Shown: positions 44,483 through 54,687 of the stretch, in pieces
Layout of the letters: the number at the start of each line of letters is the position of its first letter
How positions within the stretch are numbered: position 1 is the stretch's first letter
Assembly (NCBI GenBank): GCA_027604185.1
Contig: JADGKB010000001.1
Span: 186,001 to 250,000, forward strand
DNA: 64,000 nucleotides
Direction of reading: 5' to 3'
Source: Boothiomyces macroporosus
Taxonomy: Eukaryota; Chytridiomycota; Chytridiomycetes; Rhizophydiales; Terramycetaceae
The notes under the pieces: generated by a model
Seen by the model: only the letters and a program-made list of their open reading frames with translations
The model's database searches: none
Told to the model about the DNA's origin: nothing
Translations under genes and position numbers: made by a program

Positions 44483-45240
44483 CTTTTTCATTTGCTAGCC
44501 TCTTCCAAATCATGTGTATCTAACACAATGGACCAATTTTTTAATTTCGGAACTCTAAAATTGACAAATCCGTACTCCGAACAAGCTTAGTAAAAATATG
44601 AATTAACATTGGAACAATTCAAGTCAATGGATTGGTCTGTACATGAAAATACCACTTTCTGGTCCTTAATATACATATCGACCTTCCCAAATATTCGGAA
44701 TTTAGAATAAGAAGGTCTGTGATAACGGTAGGATCAAGAAACTGCTCCAAGTCCGTGAATGCTGCAAATTTAAGAACTTGTAAAACCATACACAAAACCC
44801 TTCATCTACTTTTGTAAAATATTCAGCTTCTGTCACTATTTTGTCTGGTACAATTGCTGGCATCGTAGTAGTGGCCAAGTCCTAGCTCTGCAATACAGTT
44901 TTTAATAAATTGTTGGATTTCATCTTTTGTCTAATTCTGAGATTTATCGGGTAAAATGTTCGCATCGTGAAAATCGTACTGTGTAACCTCGACATGTTCG
45001 AAAGGCATTGAACAATCATTGATCACACACAGCCTTTATCGCTAATGTTGATTAAACCCTTGGCATGTGATTCGATAGTCGCGAATTTTCTTGATTTACT
45101 ACATTTGAAAACTTGCTAGTAATGTTACATGCGTGAATCTGGTTGATTTCGTTCGAGTTAATACACCCTAAGCGGTTAACCAGTCAGTTTTGATAAAAAG
45201 ATAATCTATCGTATAATCTGGCATTGTTTTTTGCCAACAT
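44483..45240 (-). pseudogene. Unresolved or decayed coding region
   Basis: Several protein-like stretches occur in different frames: MPFEHVEVTQYDFHDANIL, DEIQQFIKNCIAELGLGHYY, PAIVPDKIVTEAEYFTKVDE, FTDLEQFLDPTVITDLLILN, KDQKVVFSCTDQSIDLNCSN and YGFVNFRVPKLKNWSIVLD, the last ending in a stop near 44490. Unlike every other gene here, I could not join them with 18-25-nt introns without leaving stops. Either the gene uses longer introns, or it carries frameshifts and is a pseudogene. No family recognised. Confidence 0.35.
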
Positions 45241-45307
45241 TGTCCACTGTTATAAATACCACAATCGTTTACTTGGACATCACGGATAGTAAATCACATC
45301 CAGACAG

Positions 45308-46316
45308 ATGATTCAGTACGACTATGTTATATCATTCAAAGAAATGGATGCCGCGACTTTGGTGTTGTATGGTATTTCATGCTTTTATGAATTGCTCGCA
45401 TTGCTGTTCCTCATTGATGTAAGACGCAAAATGCAACCGGTACTTTGGAGACTAGCTACTGTGTCTACAATTTGCATCCTAGTTGGATTCTCATTGTCTT
45501 TGTTTAGCTTCGTAACTACTAACGCGCCAAATGATTGTGTAATTAACATGAAGCTCAGCTATTCCATCAGATATATTGGGTTTTTGGCATTTGACATTTC
45601 CCAGGCTAGAAAGTTTATAAGAGTTTATTCCAACAACTCCAAAGTAAAGATCATGGTAATTCATGGGGCTTTGGTAATCCGATTTGCCTCCTATGTGTAC
45701 AATGCTATCTTTGTTTCTGGAGAAGTAGCCTTTGCTTCAGACAACGCAATTGGCATTGGTCCTTGCCAAACAGTATTCCAACCATATATGATATATCAAG
45801 AACATGCCATATCGGTATTGTACGAATTGGTGCTGGTATTTATTCTGGCTCTTTACGCCTTACAACAAAGTACAAAGGACAACTTTATGTTTTCAGACTT
45901 ACTGAAAAAGATTATGGATTTTGAAATGTCGTGCTTTGCGTTCTATCTATTAACAGAAGTAGTTTTTATTTTCGTATATGCGCTGTCACCAAAAAACTTG
46001 GTTTCGGTTTTCAATATCTTTTACTTGCAAATTCCAGTAATAATCGCTAACTCAGGTTGTACTATTCTTTGCCACTACTTTGAATATTCTAAGAAGAAAA
46101 GGCGGCAGCTATGATAGTGGTACTAATCAAAGCGAAGGAAAGCTTCACGCATCTAACACTGTGAAATCCAGAGTTACTACTGTAAACGCATCAAAAGACG
46201 TTCCTTCTATTTTCTCTGCAAAAGAAAATATTGATGTGCCAAATATGTTTGGAAAGCCTGACACTCACGCAAATATGCCAAAGTCAGTGTATGTCAAAGA
46301 GTTCCGAAATAAGTGA
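45308..46316 (+). CDS. Seven-transmembrane protein, tandem copy 1
   Basis: 329 aa after removing a 19-nt intron (46037-46055). Seven hydrophobic helices of ~20 residues are evident (for example LVLYGISCFYELLALLFLI, YELVLVFILALYAL, TEVVFIFVYAL), with a short N-terminus and a ~70-residue Ser/Thr/Lys-rich tail (KDVPSIFSAKENIDVPNMFG). Topology suggests a receptor-like protein, but no GPCR class signature (DRY, NPxxY) is present and no family is recognised. The intron near the end of helix 7 is at the same place in copy 2. Without splicing the tail looks like a separate ORF. Confidence 0.75.
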
Positions 46317-46441
46317 GCTTGTTTTATATTTTGGCTCAATAAATGGCTTGGTTTCGTTTTTAAACACGTTTACTCTCATTGTCTTGATGGACAATCAACA
46401 GATACCAGATACTAAAAAATTACAATTATTTTTTATAAACA

Positions 46442-47529
46442 ATGATACAATTCGATTATGTGATAGAATATACCGGTATGGACTTGGCAACATTGGTTCT
46501 TTACAGTTTATCGATAATTTTTGAGCTCTCAGTGTTGATTTATTTGATGCTGATGCGCAAAAATATCCAACCCATTTTTTGGAATTTGGCAACTATCTGT
46601 ACGGTATGCATATTTATTGGCTTTTCAATGTCTTTATTTGGATTCGTTACTTCAAATAGTCCGGCAGATTGTACTATAAATAGAAAAATCAGCTATTCAA
46701 TCCGGTACGTAGGCTTTTACATGTTTGACCTGTCACAAGCTCGAAAGTTTTTCAGGATATACGCTTACAAATCCCGTTTAAAAATTATACTGATCTATGT
46801 CGCGCTTGTAATCAGGCTGGGGTCGTACATTTGCAATTCGTTATTGGTAGCGGGAGAACTTGCCTTTTATTCGAAAAACTCCATTACAATTGGCCCATGT
46901 CAAACTAGTTTTCACACTTATTTAATTTATCAGGAACATGTCATATCTGTGATTTTTGAATTGGTTTTGCTCGGTATTTTAATCCACTACTCCATGATGC
47001 AGAGACACAATGGGCTTCTACTTTCTGATCTGTTGAAGAAGATTATGGATTTCGAAATGTATAGCTTTGGGTTCTACTTTGGAATGGAAATACTGTACCT
47101 AATAGCATACTCTTACTTTCCTAAAACCTTTGTATCTGTGCTAAACATTTTCTATCTACAACTACCAGTAAATATTACTAACCAAAGGTAATCTTGTTCT
47201 TTTCAAATACACTAAATAACCTGAGGCGGAAAAAGGAAGTGTCCAGTGCAGATGGCATCAACTTTCCAAACCCAATGATGAAATCTCTCCAGCAAGAAAA
47301 GCTACCGAAAGATATTCTACAAATGTACAAAGGAAATGAAGTAGCCACTGTAAAAGAACTACGGACGTTGAGACCTAGCGATAGGGCATCAAGAGGTTCT
47401 AGAGTAGGAAGGTCAGGATTTGCCAGTGCCTCAGGGCTCGCACGAATGCAGGTTAGTTATGTTAGTAGTCATAGCGTCCAAAGTAAAGATTCCCCAGATG
47501 CAATATCAAACAATTCTCATTTTTTGTAA
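46442..47529 (+). CDS. Seven-transmembrane protein, tandem copy 2
   Basis: 355 aa after removing a 20-nt intron (47168-47187). Clear paralogue of copy 1: both begin MIQxDYV, share SYSIRYxGF, DxSQARKFxR, YxIYQEHxISV and SDLLKKIMDFEM. Seven helices and a longer, Arg/Ser-rich tail (SDRASRGSRVGRSGF). Membrane core is conserved, tails have diverged. 125 bp separate the two copies. Function unknown; receptor or transporter are both possible. Confidence 0.75.
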
Positions 47530-47534
47530 ATAAA

Positions 47535-48613
47535 TCATGCTTTATTGTCGTCTTCCACTCGGATATATTCTGGAAGAATTGGTTTTTTGACATCTGGCTG
47601 TCCATACAAGTGAGTGGCTATAGTTAGCAAAATAATACCATAAAGGACAACAATTGCACCCACTACAAATGCAAACGTGATTTCAATATCGAATATTACT
47701 ACAGACATTAGGGAGGATAATATGATTGAGATGGAGGTTGCGAATCCTTTTAGAATATTGTCAGCATACAAGACCACGATTGCAACGATAATTCCACCAA
47801 GTGCTTGGCAGGCAATCGCTCCCCAGGTCCAGACATTATATCCATAAAAGAATCCATTTTCTCTAATCTCTGCTCCATTGGCAATATATACTATAGTCAG
47901 ATTACAAAAAACCTCCAAAAATCAACCCTGGAATTGCACTAAAGAATGCCAGCTGTACATTTTTAAGGAATAGTGAAGATTGCGATCCTTTCAACACCTT
48001 TTCAAACCTAGGAATTAGCAACTACTTGCCATACGCCAGCCAATCCAGACAACATACAAGCACACATCACAGCCACTAATCCCCAAAATTTGTCTTGATT
48101 TTCATTGTTACCAGCAGTATTTTGCGAAGATAGCTGGACTATGGCGACTCCCGCAGTTAGCAACACCAGGGATACCCACTTTTTTAATGACAAAGTTCTT
48201 TTCAGCATACCTACAGAGAATAGGGCTGTAGTGAGAATCTTTAGCTGATAAGTAACTTGAAAGGTAGCTGCATCCAGCTTTGATACAGCAACATATTGTA
48301 AATTATTTTGAATGAAATATAGTATTGCAGGGACTGTCATTGCCATCCATCCTGAGGTTGGTCCAAATACATCCATGAATATTGACTGCGGTGTGATTTT
48401 CTTGATTCTCGATTCTTCTCTAATATGTATTATTAAACTTGCAATTAATTTAATGAATTCTGATACTACGACAGCAGTTGCGGTGTTGTACCGGGGACCA
48501 GGGATTGTTCTAGAATACCGCATCACTATGACGAGCACAGAATTTTGTACTACTAGGGTGATGAGTGAAATCCATTTTAGTTCTATTCCAAATAACGTTT
48601 GCTTTTTCGACAT
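47535..48613 (-). CDS. Nucleotide-sugar transporter (SLC35A type, UDP-galactose or similar)
   Basis: Golgi antiporter importing nucleotide sugars for glycosylation. 344 aa with about ten membrane helices. Family motifs: RYNTATAVVVSEFIKL, PAILYFIQNNLQYVAVSKLD, TYQLKILTTALFSV, SGLAGVWFEKVLKGS and GFFYGYNVWTW. Two introns, both 22 nt: 47891-47912 (GT-AG) and 48008-48029, which begins GCAAGT. Only removal of that GC-AG intron restores GVWFEKVLK, the most conserved part of the family. C-terminus acidic. Sugar specificity cannot be read from sequence. Ends 5 bp from the convergent 7TM gene. Confidence 0.9.
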
Positions 48614-49048
48614 TGCAAAACGTTTAGAAAATTTGAAACCAATTTTCAGGGAACTAGGGATTGCAGTATAAAAATATCACTCGATAGAAGCACAAGGAAA
48701 AATATATTGGTATATACGGAATGCTAAGGATGGCTAGTTGGGAATACCTGGCAATTTGGATTTTTTCTTGGTTTCATTTTGAAAGGGAGGGCTATTTAAA
48801 GCAGTATATTTGATTTCTAGTGGTAGCATCATGCCAACATTGGGGCGATTGAGGAATTATAATTCATCCGCAAAATACCCTCTCACGAAACGGATGGAAG
48901 CGCAATTCAGAGATCCGCCTGCGACTGAGAATACCCATCAGCAATTGATTAGCATGATAAGACTCTCTAGATTTATTTCTTGTATTTAATCTTTGTCGTG
49001 GCTTTGCAAACCAAAGCGAAACTTTTCTCCAAAATTTCTTAAATATCA
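48614..49048. other. Intergenic region between transporter and SDS3
   Basis: 435 bp between divergent genes; contains one possible small ORF (48831-48989) with a TATTTAAA element about 37 bp before it. Nothing else recognised. Confidence 0.4.
48831..48989 (+). CDS. Possible 52-aa small protein
   Basis: ATG ORF (MPTLGRLRNYNSSAKYPL...), basic N-half, ends RLSRFISCI. A TATTTAAA element lies about 37 bp upstream, the spacing seen at TATA genes in this window, and 59 bp separate its stop from the SDS3 start. No family recognised; it could instead be part of the SDS3 leader. Confidence 0.3.
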   Translation: MPTLGRLRNYNSSAKYPLTKRMEAQFRDPPATENTHQQLISMIRLSRFISCI

Positions 49049-49921
49049 ATGGAGATGTCTCACAATTTCCCGCATCTTACCCTTCCTCCTATCCAACTGC
49101 ATCAGCAACCCCAGTCTCTCCAATTAGCACCCATCTTACCATCAAAGCCGGTCCAATCCCAGTCAGAACCATCTCCAATTACAGGTTATCAACGCGAATT
49201 AACTGATAGATCCTCAAGCCAAAGCTGTGTTAAAGGAAAAAATGCTGCAGGTTTTACAACCTGAATCTTTGGAACAGAAGGAAAAGTATTTGGATTTAAT
49301 ATTAGAAATTACGAACTGCAGCTTGAACAGTATCACAAGGAAATCAAAGATATCCAAGCAGGTAAATCCATCTCATGTAGGTGCTCATCCAGAATTAAAA
49401 AATTCAATCGAGCTGTTGGAAATCGAATATAATGAAGCTTTACTGGAAGCTGAAGTCTTAAAGAAATATCAACTGGAATGCTCGCAAAAAGTGTATGAAT
49501 TAGAGCGGGACTTGTGCATCCAAGAGTACAGGGTAAGCGGTATTTGACAAGGCGGAACATGAGGGATTGCAAGAAGAGATGCTAGAGCAACTGGAAGCCA
49601 GAAAACGTAAATTAAAAGAAGATCGAGAATCTTTTGACTTGGGAAATGGTAAATATCTGCTGATTTAGATGGTTCGATAGACACCTTCAAACCAGCTACC
49701 CGCAAAACTACACGGAACGGAAGCAAGCTCGAAGAGCGAAAAGAAAAGAGAAGAAAACCGCAAATTCAAGCGACTATTAATCTATTATTGAAGGACAATG
49801 AAGTTATAGATGATTTAAATTTAATTAGAAAAGTAAGAATTTTTAACCGTAGCATACAGGCGTGGCATCCAGAATTCAGAAACCTGCCACTAGTAATTCT
49901 GCAAAGATGGTAAAGAAGTGA
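49049..49921 (+). CDS. SDS3: Sds3/BRMS1-family histone deacetylase complex subunit
   Basis: Predicted scaffold of the Sin3-Rpd3L deacetylase complex. 249 aa. Pro/Gln-rich N-terminus, then the Sds3 core: KNYELQLEQYHKEI, AGAHPELKNSIELLEIEY (family motif GTHPE), then a long coiled coil (EVLKKYQLECSQKVYELE, GLQEEMLEQLEARKRKLKE) and a basic tail with LLKDNEVIDDLNLIRK. Six introns: 49185-49209 (25 nt, longest of the standard class), 49286-49305, 49362-49380, 49533-49551, 49649-49668 and 49833-49852. The match is hidden until introns are removed. Confidence 0.85.
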
Positions 49922-50049
49922 ACGTGTATAGGAAATAAAATGGTTGGATATAAGTTTACGTTGCTCCGAATTTTCCATGATGTCCAATCAGCTAAACGGA
50001 ATTTCCCTGAGGTTCGTTCGATTGCATCGAATAATGATGGACTGATTGC

Positions 50050-51331
50050 ATGGCGGTTTGGCGTAGGGTGGAGAAAATCAATGTTACACAGAGGCGATTG
50101 GAGTTTCCTGATTTGGGATTCAGTGGAAAAATTTTAACTATAAATTCCAAAAGAACAGCATTAGGCACAATGCTGGATTCCAAGGTAGCTCCAGCTGACG
50201 AGACGCAGATCAATGTCGATCAAGGTACCGACCAAGAGCATGCTCGCAAATTGTTCTTTGAGGAATCCATAGATATGCGGAAAGCATGGTACCCAATCTT
50301 TCCTTCTGAAGAAATCACTTCAAAAGCACCAACAGGATTTCATATACTTGGGGATCCTATCGTACTATATAGAGACCCGCAAACACAAACGGCAGTTGCA
50401 TTTGCCGACAAATGTGCTCATAGGTATGCAATGTCTAACAAGATCCGCTCCATTATCAGTTGGGCAAATTATGGATGGGAAATTAGAATGTAGATATCAT
50501 GGATGGCAATACGATATTGATGGTGCTTGCTCAAAAATCCCATCATTACTGGAAGGTCGCAAGATTCCTGCAAACGCAAAAGTTCGAAAATATCCTACTG
50601 TTGAAAGTGATGGCTGGGTTTGGATTTGGCCAGGAAATATTCAAGATTCGCAAGCTTGTCCTAAACCATCTTTCCCAACTTATTGGGAGAATTTTGACAT
50701 GACACCAACAGTTCAGTACATTGATTTAGATATTGATGGTAGTTTGCTGATGGAAAACTTTTTAGATCCATCGCATATTCCCTTTACTCATGCTGGTACT
50801 ATTGGTAAACGTTCAATGGCCACTCCTCTGAAAATGAATTTTGAATTCCATCCAGATAAAATCGTTGGCAAGTCGGAAACACCAGAGCGAAAGGATGACT
50901 CCGAAAACTATTTTGTCTTTAGAGCCCCACATAATGTCACTGTTGCTTTTAGAGATCCTAAACAGCCAAACATGAAAATGGACCAGTTATTTTACGGAAT
51001 CCCAACCACTAAAGGGCATTGTAGATTCATTCTAGTTCAAAGATTTGGATTCTTGCAAAAGCTGGAAGCCATCCCGTTAATGCGATGGATATTGAAGAGC
51101 TCCTTTGAGAAATACAACAAGAAGATTGTCATGGAAGATTACGCCATGCTTAAAGGACAACAGGACAGATTAGCTGCTGGTGCAAATGCAATGAACTCTC
51201 CTGTTGCTGCTGATTTGATGATAAAGACTTATAGGAACTGGTGGCGTGCAGCAATGAAAAAGAAACCGTGGTTTGCTGGATATAGCAATGATATAGAAGA
51301 TATAGTGTTGGATGGGTGCAACGGATGCTGA
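50050..51331 (+). CDS. Rieske non-heme iron oxygenase (PAO/Tic55/CMO-like)
   Basis: 420 aa oxygenase subunit. The Rieske 2Fe-2S motif is CAHRSAPLS...LECRYHGW (C-x-H...C-x2-H), completed by a 19-nt intron at 50424-50442. The catalytic iron site is ENFLDPSHIPFTHAG (D-x2-H-x4-H). The segment around the site and the later FRDPKQPN and MEDYAMLKGQQDRL resemble pheophorbide oxygenase, PTC52 and related algal or cyanobacterial proteins more than ring-hydroxylating dioxygenases. The protein ends in CNGC, a terminal CxxC; PAO-group enzymes also carry a C-terminal CxxC. No transmembrane tail. Substrate unknown. Confidence 0.85.
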
Positions 51332-51350
51332 TCTAAAACATGTTTATTTG

Positions 51351-53530
51351 CTACATTTCAATATGTTTACTTTTTGATGAAATTAATGAGAGATGTACCC
51401 CAAATATAATCTTTCCCTTCTTTCTTGGTCGTTTCGCTAATGTACAAAGAGGTTCCTTGTGTCTGTCTCCATTGTCGTCTATGCAAATCATTTGGCATCT
51501 TTCGCAGTGGTCATCTACTCTAAATAATACACCTTGGTACTCTAAATACTTTCCTACCCAAGATTCTTCAGCAAATTCAGGTTGGTTTTTTATACAGATA
51601 TTCGGTCGGAATGATTTGTGATTCACATGGGTTACATGTTCCCCAATATCAGAAACAACTCTGGCTAAGCTAGATTCATTTATCAATAGGAATTGAGAAG
51701 TATTGGCAAAGGATTTGGTGTTGTTTGTACCGTTTCTGAGTAGTTTGCACGTCAGCCCCAAGTAGTCAGAAAACCACTTGTTAGCTTGTTCATTGTCTGC
51801 ATGTGCTCTCACTTTGAATTTACAAACTATTGATTCCATTAGAGACATAGTGCTGCTTTGGTCTTGTTCAAAGTCATTCATTGATAGGATCAAAGGAGGA
51901 ACGTTCTTTGCTGAAACAGTCAGAGTGTTATCCTCTAGCTTCAAATTTAATTGCCCTAGCTTTGGGTATTTCTTTAATGTAATAGCCTTTCCCTGCAAAT
52001 CCGTCAGCATAAAATGTCTATCGTACAACAATCCAGTCGAGCTTATTCTCCAGTTTGACATTTCGATACCAGGACATGACTTGATTGGATAGATGATTAG
52101 TTTGCCGACTTCGATTTTTATAATGTCAGTAAGAGGAGGTACAGGGAGCTGACATATTTGTATTTTCTGTACAAAATATGTATTCAGGAAATTTATCCAC
52201 AGTTTAACATCGTTTGAAGTGTTGGCGAATCCAAATGAAATTCTGACAGCTCCAGTCGGGTTCCCTTCAACAAGATCAATCTCATCGCCACAAACATGTC
52301 CAAGTTGCTAAAATTAATTGTAAAATACTGTATGAAAGTGTTGTATTGTAGCAGAAGTAAGATTCAAGTATTTTTGCGCAGCTCCTGCATTACAAAACCT
52401 ACCAGTCCTAAGATGGATATTCTACATTAATTATATATTACTTCTGTTTCTGCCAATTTTGCAACTTGTGTATATCCAACATACGAGCCATCTGGATTCA
52501 GTAAATTGAATGCCAAAATTGGTCCATGATCATCTAGGATTTCAGAGTAAAACTGCACAACTTTGCTACCGTTATAGTGTTTGAGATTCTTCATTTCATA
52601 ATAAGTGTCCGTTGTTAGATTTAGTACATAATCCTTTAGATAGTTCCATGTACCAAATCTAGTCTCAATGTAATTGAAACCATGCTGAAGAGCGAGTATT
52701 TGCTGAAATGGCAAAGTCCCTATAATTAAATACCCCTAACCATCTTCCATTTTTTCGTAGAGTCTTGTCTTTTGACTGTAGTACAATGGCTCAACACCAA
52801 TAGATTGTACAGTCCCACCACCAAAATAGGATTTACTCAGCATATCCGCTGCGGTGTTTTTAATAAGCAACGCCCCTATCCCAGTTGGAAATCCAAACAT
52901 CTTGTAAAATGAAACCACTAGGAAATCAGCTGGGTATTTTTGCAAGTCAAAAGTAGAGGTGGAGCAGAAAGAAGCAGCATCAACCAATACGTGAACCTTA
53001 CTTTGTTCATTTGCAATCCAGCCCATGTCAAATCTCTTTCCAGAAAAGTTACATTGAGCAGTAACAGCTACCATTCCCTTCTTTGTAGAAAGATCTTTGA
53101 TTCTTTCCTCCTCCAGCGCAAAGCAGCACTTTTCAACAGGCATGTTCTTTGTTTGGGATACAATATTGCTTATTCCCACTACCGAAGTGTGTGATTCCTT
53201 CTGGTAGTAATAGGATTTTGAATTCCAGTTGTAGGTTTCCGCAAGCAATTTCAACGCTGCAGTAGCTCCACTAGTAAACACAATCGTATAGTAATTTTCA
53301 TCTGTATTAAAGTGCTTCAAAATTCTTGTTCTTGTCTGTTGAATTGCACTGCTTGTTTTAAGTGAGCCAGAGTGGGTATTTCCATAGATATTTTCCAGCA
53401 AATCCTTTGTGTGGTTTAGAACTATCGGTGAGGGTACTGGTAGACTGCCCGCATTATCCAAGTACAAAGTGTTGGCCAGTTGTGGGAAATCCATTTTTGA
53501 AAAAGAATTGTCAGCGGGTTCCGCACACAT
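51351..53530 (-). CDS. MOCOS: Molybdenum cofactor sulfurase
   Basis: Sulfurates Moco for xanthine-dehydrogenase- and aldehyde-oxidase-type enzymes. 705 aa. An N-terminal class V aminotransferase (PLP) domain: YLDNAGSLPVPS, IVFTSGATAALKLLAETY, VSFYKMFGFPTGIGALLIK with the PLP Lys, and TGRFCNAGAAQKYL with the active Cys. The C-terminal MOSC part holds LIIYPIKSCPGIE, LLYDRHFMLTDLQG, FRPNICI and CERCQMICID. Three introns: 52720-52740, 52422-52441 and 52308-52328 (20-21 nt) join what otherwise look like an aminotransferase and a MOSC gene. Both halves complete. Confidence 0.92.
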
Positions 53531-53606
53531 GAGCGGCGCCGCACTCCTTGTGCAACACTGTCGATATGATGGTTTCTAATAGATACTTGAAAAATGGTTT
53601 ATTGAA

Positions 53607-54502
53607 TTATTTAGATTCCTTAGTAACAGACTTTTTCTTCTTTTTCTTTTCAGGAGAAGACTCGACGTCGGTCTTTGAAGGAGTTGCCTTTATCTTGTCC
53701 TTTGAATCGGCAATTGGCTTCCCAGTCAACTTTGGAGTTGCCTTGGCATCTTTCTTTTCGACCTTCTTTTCAGTCTTTGGTTCAGGTTTCTTTTCAGTCT
53801 TCTTGTCGGCCTTTGGTTCAGGTTTCTTTTCAACTTTGGTCTTCTTTACAGGAGGTTCTGGGACGGCTTCTTCCTCAGAATTTTCTTCACTTTCCTATAA
53901 TTAGCACAGATTAACCTCATCTTCATGTTCTTCGATTTCTTCAACTTCATCGTCGTCATCGGAATCATCACTACATTAGGAATGGCATACCCAGGTGGTA
54001 ACACTACTGCTGACGATCCTTGGAGTTTTGCTTTGTACACTTTCATTTCTTGATTGTATTTTTGCTTCAATTCCTCTGCTTGCTCTGCATATTCCTAAAT
54101 CAGCCAATACGTACAGCTTTGGTCTTTTCGTCCAACTCTCTCCATCTTCTACCAATCTCAGTGACTTCAAGCGGTTTGTCTCCTGGATTGGTTTCCTTGT
54201 ATTCAGATCTTTGGTCTCTCACAAATATCATGTAGGATGATAGCGCTATCATTAGATGTTTAGTATACGTTGCTTTGGGGCGTCTGGATCTCTTGGACGT
54301 TTTTTTGAAGCGTGCTTCTTGGAGTGTTCAGAGTCTTCGAACGCTCCTGGAACTGCATTTTTGAAGAATTGCTCCAGGCCCTTAATTCCTTCAGATAGCG
54401 CTTTCACAGCTTCGATGAGCTACGCTTTAGATTGCACAATACCTGGTGACCATCTTCAGAGTCTAGGAACTTTAATGTTGCTGCATTTTTTGGTGGAGTC
54501 AT
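53607..54502 (-). CDS. HMG-box protein with acidic and Lys-rich tail (Nhp6/Hmo1-like)
   Basis: 262 aa. A short helical N-terminus (LIEAVKALSEGIKGLEQFF) is followed by KKRPRDPDAPKQPLSSYMIF, which opens a single HMG box with DKPLEVTEIGRRWRELDEKTK and KYNQEMKVYKAKL. Then an Asp/Glu run and a long Lys/Glu/Pro tail with repeats of KKPEPK and TEKK. DNA-bending chromatin protein by family. Five introns: 54420-54442 and 54246-54268 (23 nt), 54095-54114, 53971-53990 and 53895-53915. The tail has H1-like composition. Nhp6 or Hmo1 equivalence is not settled. Confidence 0.82.
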
Positions 54503-54687
54503 ACCTTTTGTTGAAGAAAATGGCCGAGGGAAGAGAAAAAATGGCTCCACAACCACCCTCAACTTGTCTGCGCCAATCAAAACCGCCCAAGGTGCTCCCC
54601 CCTCACCCTTTGAAAACGCCCCAACCTGGAGCAAAAATTCAAATTCCAGCGGTGGACAAATTCTGTCTAGGTAAATGAGGCTGTTTA

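Noticed and set aside
53548..54240. Plus-strand Phe/Ser-rich ORFs opposite the HMG protein
   Set aside because: Antisense of the Lys/Glu-rich tail; the minus strand has the spliced HMG box.
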